Positions 8,053 through 15,332 of a DNA stretch of 23,817 bases are shown piece by piece; within the stretch, counting starts at the first letter, position 1, and the number at the start of each line of letters is the position of its first letter. The DNA comes from JAZQLP01 sp045542755 (GTDB lineage Bacteria; Bacillota; Clostridia; Oscillospirales; UBA644), in the NCBI GenBank assembly GCA_045542755.1, contig JAZQLP010000052.1:1-23817 (forward strand). The letters run 5' to 3'. The position numbers were made by a program, and so were the translations under genes. The notes under the pieces were generated by a model. That model searched no databases. It was not told the DNA's origin and worked only from the letters and a program-made list of their open reading frames with translations.

Positions 8053-8265
8053 TTATACAAACGAAATACCCACCCAACCGTGTCTTTTAGCAAAGGCTAA
8101 AGCCCCCACATATGCGGCAATTTCAAAACCTCGGTTCACCAAGGCAGGGTAAATCCTCTCAACAGCTTTGCGCTTCCAACGTCCCTTGACAACGTATACG
8201 TTGCCACAGGGGAGGCCTGCAAACCCACTGCCGAAGCCGGAATCCCTTTTTTGAAATGTAGGTTT
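8053..8265 (-). other. Unassigned GC-rich hairpin-forming element with a 70-codon open frame, upstream of the MFS gene
   Basis: The 312-bp gap between the MFS and DUF1292 genes holds this element. It contains the perfect 14-bp palindrome CAACGTATACGTTG (8190-8203) flanked by CCCT/AGGG, and a stem at 8129-8144 (CCTTGG-TGAA-CCGAGG on the minus strand). That stem pairs fully, with a G-U wobble, only if the minus strand is the RNA. A third hairpin with GC-TAAA arms lies near 8084-8101. The same strand has an open frame from 8265 to a TAA at 8053-8055 without a convincing start codon, including DSGFGSGFAGLPCGNVYVVK. It might be a structured leader RNA, an interspersed repeat, or a gene remnant. 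It matches none of the riboswitch cores I tried to recall. The rest of the gap shows nothing clear. Confidence 0.4.
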
Positions 8266-8326
8266 TTATACACCGCAAAATCACGAATTGCGCAGGTTAA
8301 ATCTTCGTTATTGTTTGTTAAATGAG

Positions 8327-8632
8327 TTATTCTTCGGTTTCTTCGCCCGAAAGCTCGTATTCGTCCAGTTGCTGGTCAAATACTTCCATAACTGCGTTGA
8401 ATTCCTCTTCACTTTCGATGGTAATGAGGAGTTCGGGGTCGTCCTTATCCTTCTTGAGAATAAGGAATTCACATTCCTCGTTTTCAAGCTGCTCTGCATC
8501 TGCAAGTGCAAGGTAGAAATTGCCGTTATATTCAACGCCGTCGATAATGGCAAACTCGGTAGCGTTGCCCTCTTCGTCGTAAAGGGTAACGGTATCGTTG
8601 CCGTCTGTTATATTATTAAGCTGGTCGTTCAT
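8327..8632 (-). CDS. DUF1292 domain protein (YrzB-like)
   Basis: A small acidic cytosolic protein of 101 residues and unknown function, widespread in Firmicutes. The core TVTLYDEEGNATEFAIID, then YLALADAE.LENEECEFLILKK, is the typical DUF1292 pattern. The ATG at 8632 has TTGGAGG upstream; a longer reading would start at the TTG that is part of this ribosome binding site. In many Firmicutes the gene lies next to ruvX, which is not the case here. The promoter at 8669-8697 is near-consensus. No clear terminator follows; a weak hairpin (CGCAA/TTGCG, 8274-8292) lies about 35 bp downstream without a T-run. Confidence 0.85.
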   Translation of the reverse strand: MNDQLNNITDGNDTVTLYDEEGNATEFAIIDGVEYNGNFYLALADAEQLENEECEFLILKKDKDDPELLITIESEEEFNAVMEVFDQQLDEYELSGEETEE

Positions 8633-8668
8633 AGTGACCTCCAAGAAAATCAGTTTAGTTACACTTAT

Positions 8669-8697
8669 ATTTTACATCAAAAACCCTTCCTTGTCAA
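8669..8697 (-). promoter_or_regulatory. Promoter of the DUF1292 gene
   Basis: On the minus strand TTGACA and TAAAAT are separated by 17 bp, 37 bp before the ATG at 8632. Confidence 0.85.
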
Positions 8698-8777
8698 CAC
8701 CTTTGACGAAATTTCCTAAAATTTATTATCCTCACGGTTTTAAACTTCGGAAATTTTGCAACTTTCTTGGGTTTTCC

Positions 8778-8806
8778 TTGACAAATAGCCCCGAAAAATG
8801 TATAAT
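8778..8806 (+). promoter_or_regulatory. Promoter of the lipid kinase gene
   Basis: Perfect consensus TTGACA-17 bp-TATAAT, 40 bp before the ATG at 8847. It is divergent from the DUF1292 promoter. Confidence 0.9.
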
Positions 8807-8846
8807 TACCGTGTATAACCTTATGCAAGGAAGATGAGGAACGCAT

Positions 8847-9773
8847 ATGCGCAAGCTTTTTATCGTAAATCCTTCGGCTTTGAGAGATAAGACCGAGAAT
8901 ACCGTATCCAAAATAAAATCTTCATTTGGAGAGGACGCCGTTGTAATGCTCACCCAGAAGGGTGGGGATGCGGAAGCCTTTGCCCGTACCCAGGAGGCCG
9001 ACGAGGTATACGCCGTTGGCGGCGACGGAACGGTGTGCGAGACGGCAAACGGTCTTGCGTTACGCATTCTTGAAAAGGGTTACGGCCCCGATGAGCTTCC
9101 CACCTTTGCTGTCATCCCCGCAGGTAGTGGTAACGATTTTGCCCGTTCCGAGTACGGGACTGAGCTTACCACCTCCACTGCTATAAATGACCTTTCTGCC
9201 GGTAAATATACAAAACAGCCCTTTGACGTGGGCAAGGTTTTGGTGGGCGAGGATAAGCAGCCCAAGTTTTTCGTTAATATCGCATCGGTGGGCTTTGATG
9301 CAGAAATAGTAAAAAATGCCGAGCGATACAAAAGGAATCCTCTCACCAGAAGATTCAGTTATATTCTGTCCATTCTCTATACTATATTTAAGTTTAAGGG
9401 GGTTGACGTGGAGATAGAGTGTAACGGAAAGGTCACCTCCCACAAAATGCTCCTTATGGCTATTGCCAACGGCCGTTATTACGGCGGAGGCATAAAGATA
9501 GCCCCCCAAGCTGATATGAACGACGGGATGTTCGACGTTATTTCCGCGCCTATGCTCAGCCCCTTCAAGACCCTTACCCTTCTGCCCACCCTTCTTAACG
9601 GCAGTCATCTTAAGGATAAGATGGTCACTTTTGTCAGAGCCGAGAGAGTCAGAGTAAAGAGCAACGAGGGAGATATCCTTCTCAACCTTGACGGCGAGCT
9701 TTTCCCCACAGATTTAGCCGACTTTGAGGTTCTTCCTTCTGCTATGAACCTCTACGCAAAAGAGGACTGCTGA
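8847..9773 (+). CDS. Diacylglycerol kinase family lipid kinase (DagK/YegS-like)
   Basis: ATP-dependent kinase of 308 residues, probably acting on diacylglycerol or a related lipid at the membrane face to recycle it into phospholipid synthesis. The nucleotide loop GGDGTVCE lies at residues 58-65 and the second conserved block PAGSGNDFAR at 91-100. The C-terminal beta-domain carries GRYYGGGIKIAPQADMNDG and ends with LNLDGE, as in YegS and DgkB. The start has GATGAGGA upstream. The final 60 bp overlap tail-to-tail with the surface protein gene on the other strand, and no terminator is visible between them. The exact lipid substrate is not certain; some family members phosphorylate ceramide or phosphatidylglycerol. 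Confidence 0.93.
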   Translation: MRKLFIVNPSALRDKTENTVSKIKSSFGEDAVVMLTQKGGDAEAFARTQEADEVYAVGGDGTVCETANGLALRILEKGYGPDELPTFAVIPAGSGNDFARSEYGTELTTSTAINDLSAGKYTKQPFDVGKVLVGEDKQPKFFVNIASVGFDAEIVKNAERYKRNPLTRRFSYILSILYTIFKFKGVDVEIECNGKVTSHKMLLMAIANGRYYGGGIKIAPQADMNDGMFDVISAPMLSPFKTLTLLPTLLNGSHLKDKMVTFVRAERVRVKSNEGDILLNLDGELFPTDLADFEVLPSAMNLYAKEDC

Positions 9774-10631
9774 AAGTGTTGCTGTAAAGTATAAAACATT
9801 TACACCCATGCTTTTATCACTCGTGTCGGGGTTTGGAACAAATGAAAGAGCCACCGTATCCTGGGTGGTATTTTCTGCTCCGATAACTGCCGTAACCAGG
9901 GGTGAATATTCGCCATTTTCGTGATAGTATACGACAATTTCGGGAACGTGGTATATATGCTCTGCAGTATAGATTCCCATGTTGAACGGCTCACTGCTCT
10001 TCAGATAGAAGCTTTGACCCGATCGAAGATAGGGCGCTTCATCACCTGACAAGGTGTAAACCTTAACATTGGCGGGCAGGTCAGTTATTCTTATGATTCC
10101 GCCCATTATGCTTTCTATTTTCATAATATCCGAAGCGTACTCCCCGTAGGAGTCCTGTTTTATGGCGTACGACCCTCCGATCACCCTTACGGATGTGGGT
10201 ACGGGCGTTTTATCATAGCCCGCCTTGAGGACTGCGGCCAGATATTTCTTCTCTTTTGCCGTAAGCCCCTTCGTCACAGAGGTGTGTGACCTCTTTCCGA
10301 TGAGTATATCAAGGGCGTATTGGGTAAGAGTGTAGGCTCTTTGCTCCTTTATGCCGTACTTTTCCATATATCCCAAAAGGTCAAGCGCCGATCCTGCTCG
10401 TAAAAGGGCGGCCACCTCTTCCAGCTTTGCATCCTTGCCGAGAATATCCTTAAGAGCATCCTCTGTGAGCGTTACGGGAGAACTGTAGCCATCAAGAGTT
10501 TGGGGATCCTTGCTTCCCAGGGTAAAAAGGTAGCTTTCTTCAAGGGTGGTGGCCTGAGAGGGGAGAATAAAAACCGAGGTCAGGAGTATAGCGGCCGTAA
10601 AAACGGCGGTAATAAATCGAATACCTTTCAT
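9714..10631 (-). CDS. Secreted surface protein with C-terminal NPDTSD sorting-type signal
   Basis: A 305-residue protein of unknown function. An N-terminal signal peptide (residues 1-27, KGIRF then a hydrophobic core ending at SQA) sends it across the membrane. The C-terminus has the order expected of a sortase substrate: NPDTSD at 267-272, a hydrophobic stretch at about 277-297, and the basic tail HSRRKNLK. NPxTx motifs are used by class B/D-like sortases, so anchoring to the wall is inferred; a plain membrane anchor is the alternative. The middle is hydrophilic and no catalytic motif is recognised. AGGAAAGG lies upstream of ATG 10631. It is divergent from the CpsC-like operon, and its last 19 codons plus the stop lie antisense to the lipid kinase gene. 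Confidence 0.75.
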   Translation of the reverse strand: MKGIRFITAVFTAAILLTSVFILPSQATTLEESYLFTLGSKDPQTLDGYSSPVTLTEDALKDILGKDAKLEEVAALLRAGSALDLLGYMEKYGIKEQRAYTLTQYALDILIGKRSHTSVTKGLTAKEKKYLAAVLKAGYDKTPVPTSVRVIGGSYAIKQDSYGEYASDIMKIESIMGGIIRITDLPANVKVYTLSGDEAPYLRSGQSFYLKSSEPFNMGIYTAEHIYHVPEIVVYYHENGEYSPLVTAVIGAENTTQDTVALSFVPNPDTSDKSMGVNVLYFTATLSAVLFCVEVHSRRKNLKVG

Positions 10632-10668
10632 TTTTAAGTGTTTCCTTTCCTGTTTCTGACCTAATTAT

Positions 10669-10698
10669 TTGCAAGATAAATACGATTATTCATATAAG
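10669..10698 (+). promoter_or_regulatory. Possible promoter of the CpsC-like operon
   Basis: TTGCAA-18 bp-TATAAG, 20 bp before the GTG start at 10719. It is less consensus-like than other promoters in this window. Confidence 0.4.
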
Positions 10699-10718
10699 AA
10701 AGGTAAGGTGCCATAACA

Positions 10719-11351
10719 GTGAAGAAAAAAGGCATACTTCTTAACACCCTTATAAGCACTGCAAAGGCTTTGCCCATCGCTTTGGCATTGGGCTTGGCCG
10801 TTGCCATGATATCCTATATAATTTTGGCAAACGTCGTTCCCATGGGATATCTTTCGGAGAGTCGTTTTATGCCTGAGAATCAGGGAGATTCGGGGCTTGA
10901 AATAGTTTCTACCGAGGCCTTTTACAAGCACGTTTCCCAGTCCTATGCACAAAAAGGCGGAGTGATTTCTCCCGATGCTCTTAAAAAGATATTAAAAGCT
11001 TCCGTTGAGGCCGACGGCAGTATTATCCTTGGGGTAAGAACGGCAAACGCCCTTACTTCCTATTATATAGTACAGACCGCCCTTGAGTCGGCAGCGTATT
11101 TCTATGCTGCCCAAGGCGGCATTATAAGGGTTCTTTCTTCGCCCTCCGTTCCCACCCATCTTACCAGAGAGGACGTTACTCCCTACGCTGTATTTTTCGC
11201 CCTTTTAGCATTTGGCGTTGTTGTAATAGTTGGTATCTTCAACGGTCTCACTCTCGGTAAGGTCAAGTCGGAAAAGGAATTTCGCCGTACTGCGGCCATT
11301 CCCGTGGTTGGCGTTTTGGCAAAGGTTGAAGAAGAGGAGGTGGAGGCATGA
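10719..11351 (+). CDS. Wzz/CpsC-like polysaccharide co-polymerase domain protein
   Basis: A 210-residue membrane protein with two helices (about 17-39 and 155-178) and an extracytoplasmic region between them. That layout, and the cytoplasmic tail KVKSEKEFRRTAAIPVVGVLAKVE (residues 181-204), resembles the chain-length and kinase-activating CpsC/YveK/CapA proteins, whose tail normally contains a similar E-rich segment followed by a P-V-L-G-V motif. It starts with GTG after AAGGTG. The stop overlaps the next gene's start as ATGA, so the two are translationally coupled. Assignment to this family rests on topology and the tail motif, not on a strong full-length match. It might control assembly of a surface polysaccharide, but no glycosyltransferase is visible in the window. 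Confidence 0.65.
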   Translation: MKKKGILLNTLISTAKALPIALALGLAVAMISYIILANVVPMGYLSESRFMPENQGDSGLEIVSTEAFYKHVSQSYAQKGGVISPDALKKILKASVEADGSIILGVRTANALTSYYIVQTALESAAYFYAAQGGIIRVLSSPSVPTHLTREDVTPYAVFFALLAFGVVVIVGIFNGLTLGKVKSEKEFRRTAAIPVVGVLAKVEEEEVEA

Positions 11352-12250
11352 CCGACAACACAAAAAACGTAATCTCGGACGAATCCTCCAACATGAGTGA
11401 GTCCGAAAGATTGGCCGCCGCAATACAGAATATGATTTTTGCGGCCGTATCTACCCCCGAAAAAGAAGAAGCTGTTGCTCCTACGGTTGAAGATTCCGCC
11501 ATTTTGCCCGAAAACGAGCCCGAAGCTCTTATTGAGGAAACTCCTGCCCTTGAGGAGGTAGCCCAAGAGGAAGTTTTGCAGGAAGAGGAAAATGTGGAAC
11601 CCATTGAGGTTGAAGAACCCACTACCGAAGAGGTAGCGTCCGAAGAAGAGCTCGACGTCGAGGTGGAAGAAGTTGAAACCGAGGCAGTAGAAGAATCCGA
11701 AACCGAGATTTCCGAAGATTCGGAAGCTGAGGTTGCCGAAGATGTGGAACAAGCTCCCGTAGAGGTTTTTGTAAAGACTGAAGCTCCTGAAGAAAACTGC
11801 ATAAAAAAACCTGTAATAAGCCAAAAAGTCGCTCCTGCTGTTGCGGAGCTTTTAAATAATATAGATGAAAATCTTTCCCGAATAATCGTTGCCGCTCCTT
11901 CCGAAAAAGAGGATTCGTCCACGGTGGCACTTCTTGTTGCCAAGGGACTTTCTTCTTCAAAAAAGGTGCTCCTTGTAAACTGCAAGCCCTCTGATACCCT
12001 TAACGTATGTCCTACCGATATAGAAAATCTATTTTGCATGTCTGCGGGCGAAGATATGAGCATTGACAGAGAAGGCTTTGACACCGTAGTGTACGCTATG
12101 GACGGCGTGGTAAATCCCGAGGCTCTTACTGACGACTGCGGTGTTCTCCTCGCTGTAAAGCCCAAGGTTACCCATTACGGCGCTTACAGAAAAGCCCTGA
12201 AGAGTCTCCACAAATCCCAAGCCAAGATTCTCGGCGCTATAATCCTTTAA
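11348..12250 (+). CDS. Acidic protein with degenerate BY-kinase (CpsD-fold) C-terminal domain
   Basis: A 300-residue cytosolic protein. Residues about 37-150 are extremely rich in Glu (repeated VEE/PEE-type runs) and probably disordered. Residues 175-300 follow the order of a bacterial tyrosine kinase/MinD fold: SRIIVAAPSEKEDSSTVALLVAKGLSSSKKVLLVNCK corresponds to the strand, P-loop and LIDAD region, FDTVVYAMDGV (244-254) to Walker B, and CGVLLAVKPKVTHYGAYRKALKSLHKSQAKILGAIIL to the final strands. The P-loop lacks the GxxGxGK[ST] lysine, the Walker B aspartates are absent, and there is no C-terminal tyrosine cluster. It therefore probably lacks ATPase and kinase activity and may act as a structural partner of the CpsC-like protein, with which it overlaps by 4 bp. 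Confidence 0.7.
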   Translation: MTDNTKNVISDESSNMSESERLAAAIQNMIFAAVSTPEKEEAVAPTVEDSAILPENEPEALIEETPALEEVAQEEVLQEEENVEPIEVEEPTTEEVASEEELDVEVEEVETEAVEESETEISEDSEAEVAEDVEQAPVEVFVKTEAPEENCIKKPVISQKVAPAVAELLNNIDENLSRIIVAAPSEKEDSSTVALLVAKGLSSSKKVLLVNCKPSDTLNVCPTDIENLFCMSAGEDMSIDREGFDTVVYAMDGVVNPEALTDDCGVLLAVKPKVTHYGAYRKALKSLHKSQAKILGAIIL

Positions 12251-12251
12251 T

Positions 12252-12755
12252 ATGAATCTTCCCGTAATTATAGAGCGCTCCCGAAGAAAAAGCCTTTCCC
12301 TTTCGGTGACCAAAGACCTGCAAGTCCTTGTAAAAGCCCCTTATTTAATGAAAAGCTCCATTATAAAGGACTTTATTGCAAAAAATGAGGGGTGGATAGA
12401 AAGCCGAATGGAACGGCAGAAGGGAATAAACGCCCTCAAAGGGGAGTATTCTTCCTCTACCGCCGAAGGGAGAAGGAAAAGGAAAGAGGCTCTGGAGAGT
12501 CTTTCCCAACGCACCCTTTATTGGGCGGAGATAATGGGAGTAAAGCCAAATAAAATACGCCTCTCTTCTGCGGAAAAACGGTTTGGCTCCTGCAACTCAA
12601 AAGGGGAGATATCCTATTCGGTTATCCTTGCCCACTTTTCGGAGGAGGAGCAGGACGCGGTAATTGTTCACGAGCTTGCCCACCTTAAAGAAATGAATCA
12701 CGGCAGGGCTTTTTACGATATTGTTCTAAAGGCCATGCCCGATTACAGAAAATGA
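12252..12755 (+). CDS. YgjP/WLM-like metallopeptidase (DUF45, M48 family)
   Basis: A 167-residue predicted zinc metallopeptidase. The motif HELAHLKEMNH gives H140, E141, H144 and H150, the HExxH plus third-histidine zinc site. The N-terminus RSRRKSLSLSV and the block FGSCNSKGEISYSVILAHF (111-129, before the catalytic helix) are typical of YgjP proteins, as is the final PDYR. No signal peptide is present, so it acts in the cytosol. There is no ribosome site of its own; the start lies 1 bp after the preceding stop, so translation is probably coupled. It is the third gene of the CpsC-like operon and is followed by a terminator. Its physiological substrate is not known. Confidence 0.85.
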   Translation: MNLPVIIERSRRKSLSLSVTKDLQVLVKAPYLMKSSIIKDFIAKNEGWIESRMERQKGINALKGEYSSSTAEGRRKRKEALESLSQRTLYWAEIMGVKPNKIRLSSAEKRFGSCNSKGEISYSVILAHFSEEEQDAVIVHELAHLKEMNHGRAFYDIVLKAMPDYRK

Positions 12756-12775
12756 ATAAAGAGCTTAAAAAAATG

Positions 12776-12816
12776 GAACTCTTCCGATTTTTAATGGGGA
12801 AGAGTTCTCTCTTTTT
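12776..12816. terminator. Rho-independent terminator after the CpsC-like operon
   Basis: Perfect 10-bp stem GAACTCTTCC / GGAAGAGTTC (12776-12785 with 12798-12807), then TCTCTTTTT. An A-run on the left could let it work in both directions. Confidence 0.88.
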
Positions 12817-12822
12817 ACACTC

Positions 12823-12851
12823 TTGACAAATGTGACAAAAGATGTTATAAT
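12823..12851 (+). promoter_or_regulatory. Promoter of the FAD dehydrogenase gene
   Basis: Perfect TTGACA-17 bp-TATAAT, 46 bp before the ATG at 12898. It starts right after the preceding terminator. Confidence 0.92.
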
Positions 12852-12897
12852 GTAATGTAGACTATTTGAATTTGTTTGTCCTAAAAAGGAGTTAGAT

Positions 12898-14304
12898 ATG
12901 AAAACCGACGTTCTTATAATCGGTGCGGGCCCTGCGGGTATTTTTACTGCCCTTGAAATGATAAGAAAAGGCACCACCAAGAAAATAGTTATCGTTGAAA
13001 AGGGTCAGCCCGTTGAAAAGCGTCACTGCCCCAAAGAAAAAACCAAGGTTTGCGTTAACTGCAAGCCCTACTGCCATATCACCACCGGCTTTTCTGGCGC
13101 AGGCGCATTCTCCGACGGCAAACTCTCCCTTTCTCCCGAGGTTGGCGGCGATTTCCCCGAGCTTATCGGTGAGATGAACGCAGAGGATCTTATTGCGTAT
13201 ACCGACGGAATATATCTTGAATTCGGCGCCGATACCCACGTTGAGGGTGTTTCCGACCCCGAAAAGATAAGGGTTATCCGTCAGAGAGCTATAAAGGCAA
13301 GCCTTAAGCTTGTTGACTGCCCCATCCGTCATCTGGGTACCGAAAAGGCCCAGCAGCTTTACGGGGATATTCAGCATTACCTCATAGACCACGGCGTTGA
13401 GATACTTTTCGGCGCTGAATGCCGAGACCTTATTATAAAGGACGGGGTATGTCTTGGCGCAATTATAGCCCAGAGAGATTCCACCGGCAGAGAGGGTGCC
13501 GAAACCGAGTACCTTGCAGGTAAGACCGTTGTTGCTACGGGCAGAAGAGGTGCTGATTGGCTTGACAAGCTCTGCGTGGCTCACGGTATTGCCCATAAGC
13601 CCGGTACCGTTGATATCGGTGTCCGCGTTGAGGTAAGAAACGAGGTTATGGAATTCGTAAATCAGGTGCTTTACGAGTCCAAGCTTATCGGTTATCCCAA
13701 GCCCTTTAAGAATAAGGTTCGTACCTTCTGTCAGAACCCCGGCGGATTTGTAAGTCAGGAAAACTACGATAACAACCTTGCCGTTGTTAACGGCCATTCA
13801 TATAAGGAGCTTAAGTCGGATAATACCAACCTTGCAATCCTTTGCTCCCACAACTTCAGCGAGCCCTTTAATCAGCCTATAGCTTACGCCCAGAAGGTTG
13901 GCGAAATAACCAATATGCTGGCCTCGGGTCACATTTTGGTACAGCGTTACGGCGATATTCTTGACGGTAAGAGAACATGGCAGAAGGAACTTGCCCACTC
14001 CAACGTTAAGCCCACCCTTCCCGACGCTGTGGCAGGCGACATAACCGCCGCTATGCCTTACAGAGCAATGCTTAACATTATCAACTTCATTCAGGCAGTT
14101 GATATGGCAATTCCCGGCTTTGCATCCCAGGAAACCCTCCTCTATTCCCCCGAGCTTAAGTTCTATTCCAATAAGGTAAAGATGGATGCCGACCTTAATA
14201 CCAACGTTGCAAACCTTCACTGTCTGGGTGACTCCAGCGGCTGGACAAGAGGTCTTATGATGGCCTCGGTAATGGGCGTTGCTCTTGGTAGAAAGATATA
14301 TTAA
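12898..14304 (+). CDS. FAD-dependent dehydrogenase, COG2509 family
   Basis: A 468-residue cytosolic flavoprotein. The dinucleotide loop GAGPAG lies at residues 9-14 (VLIIGAGPAG), and a second glycine-rich segment GFSGAGAFSDGKL near 64-76 is typical of COG2509. Between them is a cysteine cluster, C44-x7-C52-x2-C55-x3-C59, that looks like a metal or redox site; this is inferred. The C-terminus HCLGDSSGWTRGLMMASVMGV is the flavin-contact motif of the family. The physiological reaction of these enzymes is not established; NAD(P)H may be the electron donor. It is monocistronic with a consensus promoter, AAAAAGGAG in front of the start and a strong terminator, suggesting constitutive expression. 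Confidence 0.92.
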   Translation: MKTDVLIIGAGPAGIFTALEMIRKGTTKKIVIVEKGQPVEKRHCPKEKTKVCVNCKPYCHITTGFSGAGAFSDGKLSLSPEVGGDFPELIGEMNAEDLIAYTDGIYLEFGADTHVEGVSDPEKIRVIRQRAIKASLKLVDCPIRHLGTEKAQQLYGDIQHYLIDHGVEILFGAECRDLIIKDGVCLGAIIAQRDSTGREGAETEYLAGKTVVATGRRGADWLDKLCVAHGIAHKPGTVDIGVRVEVRNEVMEFVNQVLYESKLIGYPKPFKNKVRTFCQNPGGFVSQENYDNNLAVVNGHSYKELKSDNTNLAILCSHNFSEPFNQPIAYAQKVGEITNMLASGHILVQRYGDILDGKRTWQKELAHSNVKPTLPDAVAGDITAAMPYRAMLNIINFIQAVDMAIPGFASQETLLYSPELKFYSNKVKMDADLNTNVANLHCLGDSSGWTRGLMMASVMGVALGRKIY

Positions 14305-14316
14305 GATATGAAAAAT

Positions 14317-14349
14317 GCCCTGCCAAATTCGGCAGGGCTGTTTTTTTTT
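14317..14349 (+). terminator. Rho-independent terminator after the FAD dehydrogenase gene
   Basis: Perfect 8-bp stem GCCCTGCC / GGCAGGGC with a 6-nt loop and a nine-T tail, located 7 bp before the convergent DUF4886 stop. Confidence 0.95.
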
Positions 14350-14355
14350 GCCTGA

Positions 14356-15249
14356 TTAAAGTCTGTAGTCAATTCCATCTATAACGGTGGAAGGGGTAAT
14401 TGCCTTGGGGGTCTTGATGGCATTGTTTACAGCTTCCTGAGCAGCGGCTATCATGGAAGGATGAACAAAGTCGATATCGGGGTTAAAGGTTATATCCGTT
14501 GCGGACACGCCTGTAAACTTGCAGCACCATGTAAGGGCGGCAATGTAGCGGCCTATGGTCAGGTCAAGATGATATCCGTCACGGGTAAGGGTGTCACCCA
14601 TAAAGGAGGTTCTTGCGTTCTGAATAGCGGTGGTGCAGGGGATGATAAAGTCTATTCTGCTTTCGGTTTCTATCTGGGTGGTAAGACAGTCGATGGTCAT
14701 ATCGTACATCTTCTGCTGGCTGCTGTCGTACTTGGGGAATGCATTGTGGGTGCTGTCCTGCTGATAAGCCCAGGTTGCGTGCCATACAAACTTCGCCTTA
14801 ACATTAAGGGATTCTATATAATCAATGAGCTCCGTCAAGGGTGCGTAGCTTTCTGCAATGCCGCAGGTCTTTGAGGTCTGCTGGAAGGTTATGTAGTCCC
14901 ATTCCTCGTCAAACACGGCGTTGCAAAGAACGTAATCGTCCACGGTCTCCCACTTGCCGTCTACGTTCTTTCTGTATTCGTATTCTGGCTTATCGTTGGT
15001 TGCATAGTCAAGATGCTGCGCGAGGCTGCAGCCTGCGTGAAAAAGGTTGCCAAGGACGATTTCCTTAACACCCGCTTCTTCAAGCATCTGATAAAGGTAT
15101 TCCATAGCATCGTCGGAAAAGCTGTTGCCGACGGCGAGTATTTTAAGGCTTTCGGGTACGGGTTCTTTTTTGGGGGCTTGGTCGCCGCCGCAGGCTACCG
15201 CCGAAAGGAGTAATGTGGATGCAAGAAGGAGCGAAAAAAACTTTCTCAT
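14356..15249 (-). CDS. DUF4886 SGNH-hydrolase-like lipoprotein
   Basis: A 297-residue exported lipoprotein. The signal peptide ends in SAVAC with C20 as the lipidated residue, followed by a short linker. The SGNH-type nucleophile block is AVGNSFSDDA (S43 within it), and the C-terminal block is DGYHLDLTIGRYIAA with D224 and H227 as the likely catalytic pair. The length fits DUF4886 proteins, which are common in gut anaerobes and predicted to be acyl- or carbohydrate-esterases; activity is inferred. GAGGTAAG lies upstream of the ATG at 15249. It is divergent from the beta-helix glycosidase-like gene and shares its 149-bp intergenic region, so a role in the same glycan is possible. Confidence 0.88.
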   Translation of the reverse strand: MRKFFSLLLASTLLLSAVACGGDQAPKKEPVPESLKILAVGNSFSDDAMEYLYQMLEEAGVKEIVLGNLFHAGCSLAQHLDYATNDKPEYEYRKNVDGKWETVDDYVLCNAVFDEEWDYITFQQTSKTCGIAESYAPLTELIDYIESLNVKAKFVWHATWAYQQDSTHNAFPKYDSSQQKMYDMTIDCLTTQIETESRIDFIIPCTTAIQNARTSFMGDTLTRDGYHLDLTIGRYIAALTWCCKFTGVSATDITFNPDIDFVHPSMIAAAQEAVNNAIKTPKAITPSTVIDGIDYRL

Positions 15250-15282
15250 AGGATCTTACCTCGTATATGTTTATTTAAGTAC

Positions 15283-15311
15283 ATTTTATCACAGTAAAAA
15301 GTCTTTGTCAA
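15283..15311 (-). promoter_or_regulatory. Promoter of the DUF4886 lipoprotein gene
   Basis: Minus-strand TTGACA-17 bp-TAAAAT, 34 bp before the start at 15249. Confidence 0.88.
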
Positions 15312-15332
15312 GGAACTTTTTTGTCTTTTTAC

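Noticed and set aside
8053..8265. 6S RNA, SRP RNA, tmRNA, RNase P RNA or cobalamin riboswitch
   Set aside because: None of the conserved cores I remember for these RNAs (for example the SRP GGAAGCA block or the B12 box) is present in the expected order and strand.
8274..8292. Terminator after the DUF1292 gene
   Set aside because: Five-bp stem with no T-run; too weak to call.
11183..12165. Long minus-strand frames opposite the CpsC/CpsD-like genes, rich in Ser or Phe
   Set aside because: They are the complement of the GAA/GAG-rich acidic region; composition alone explains the openness.
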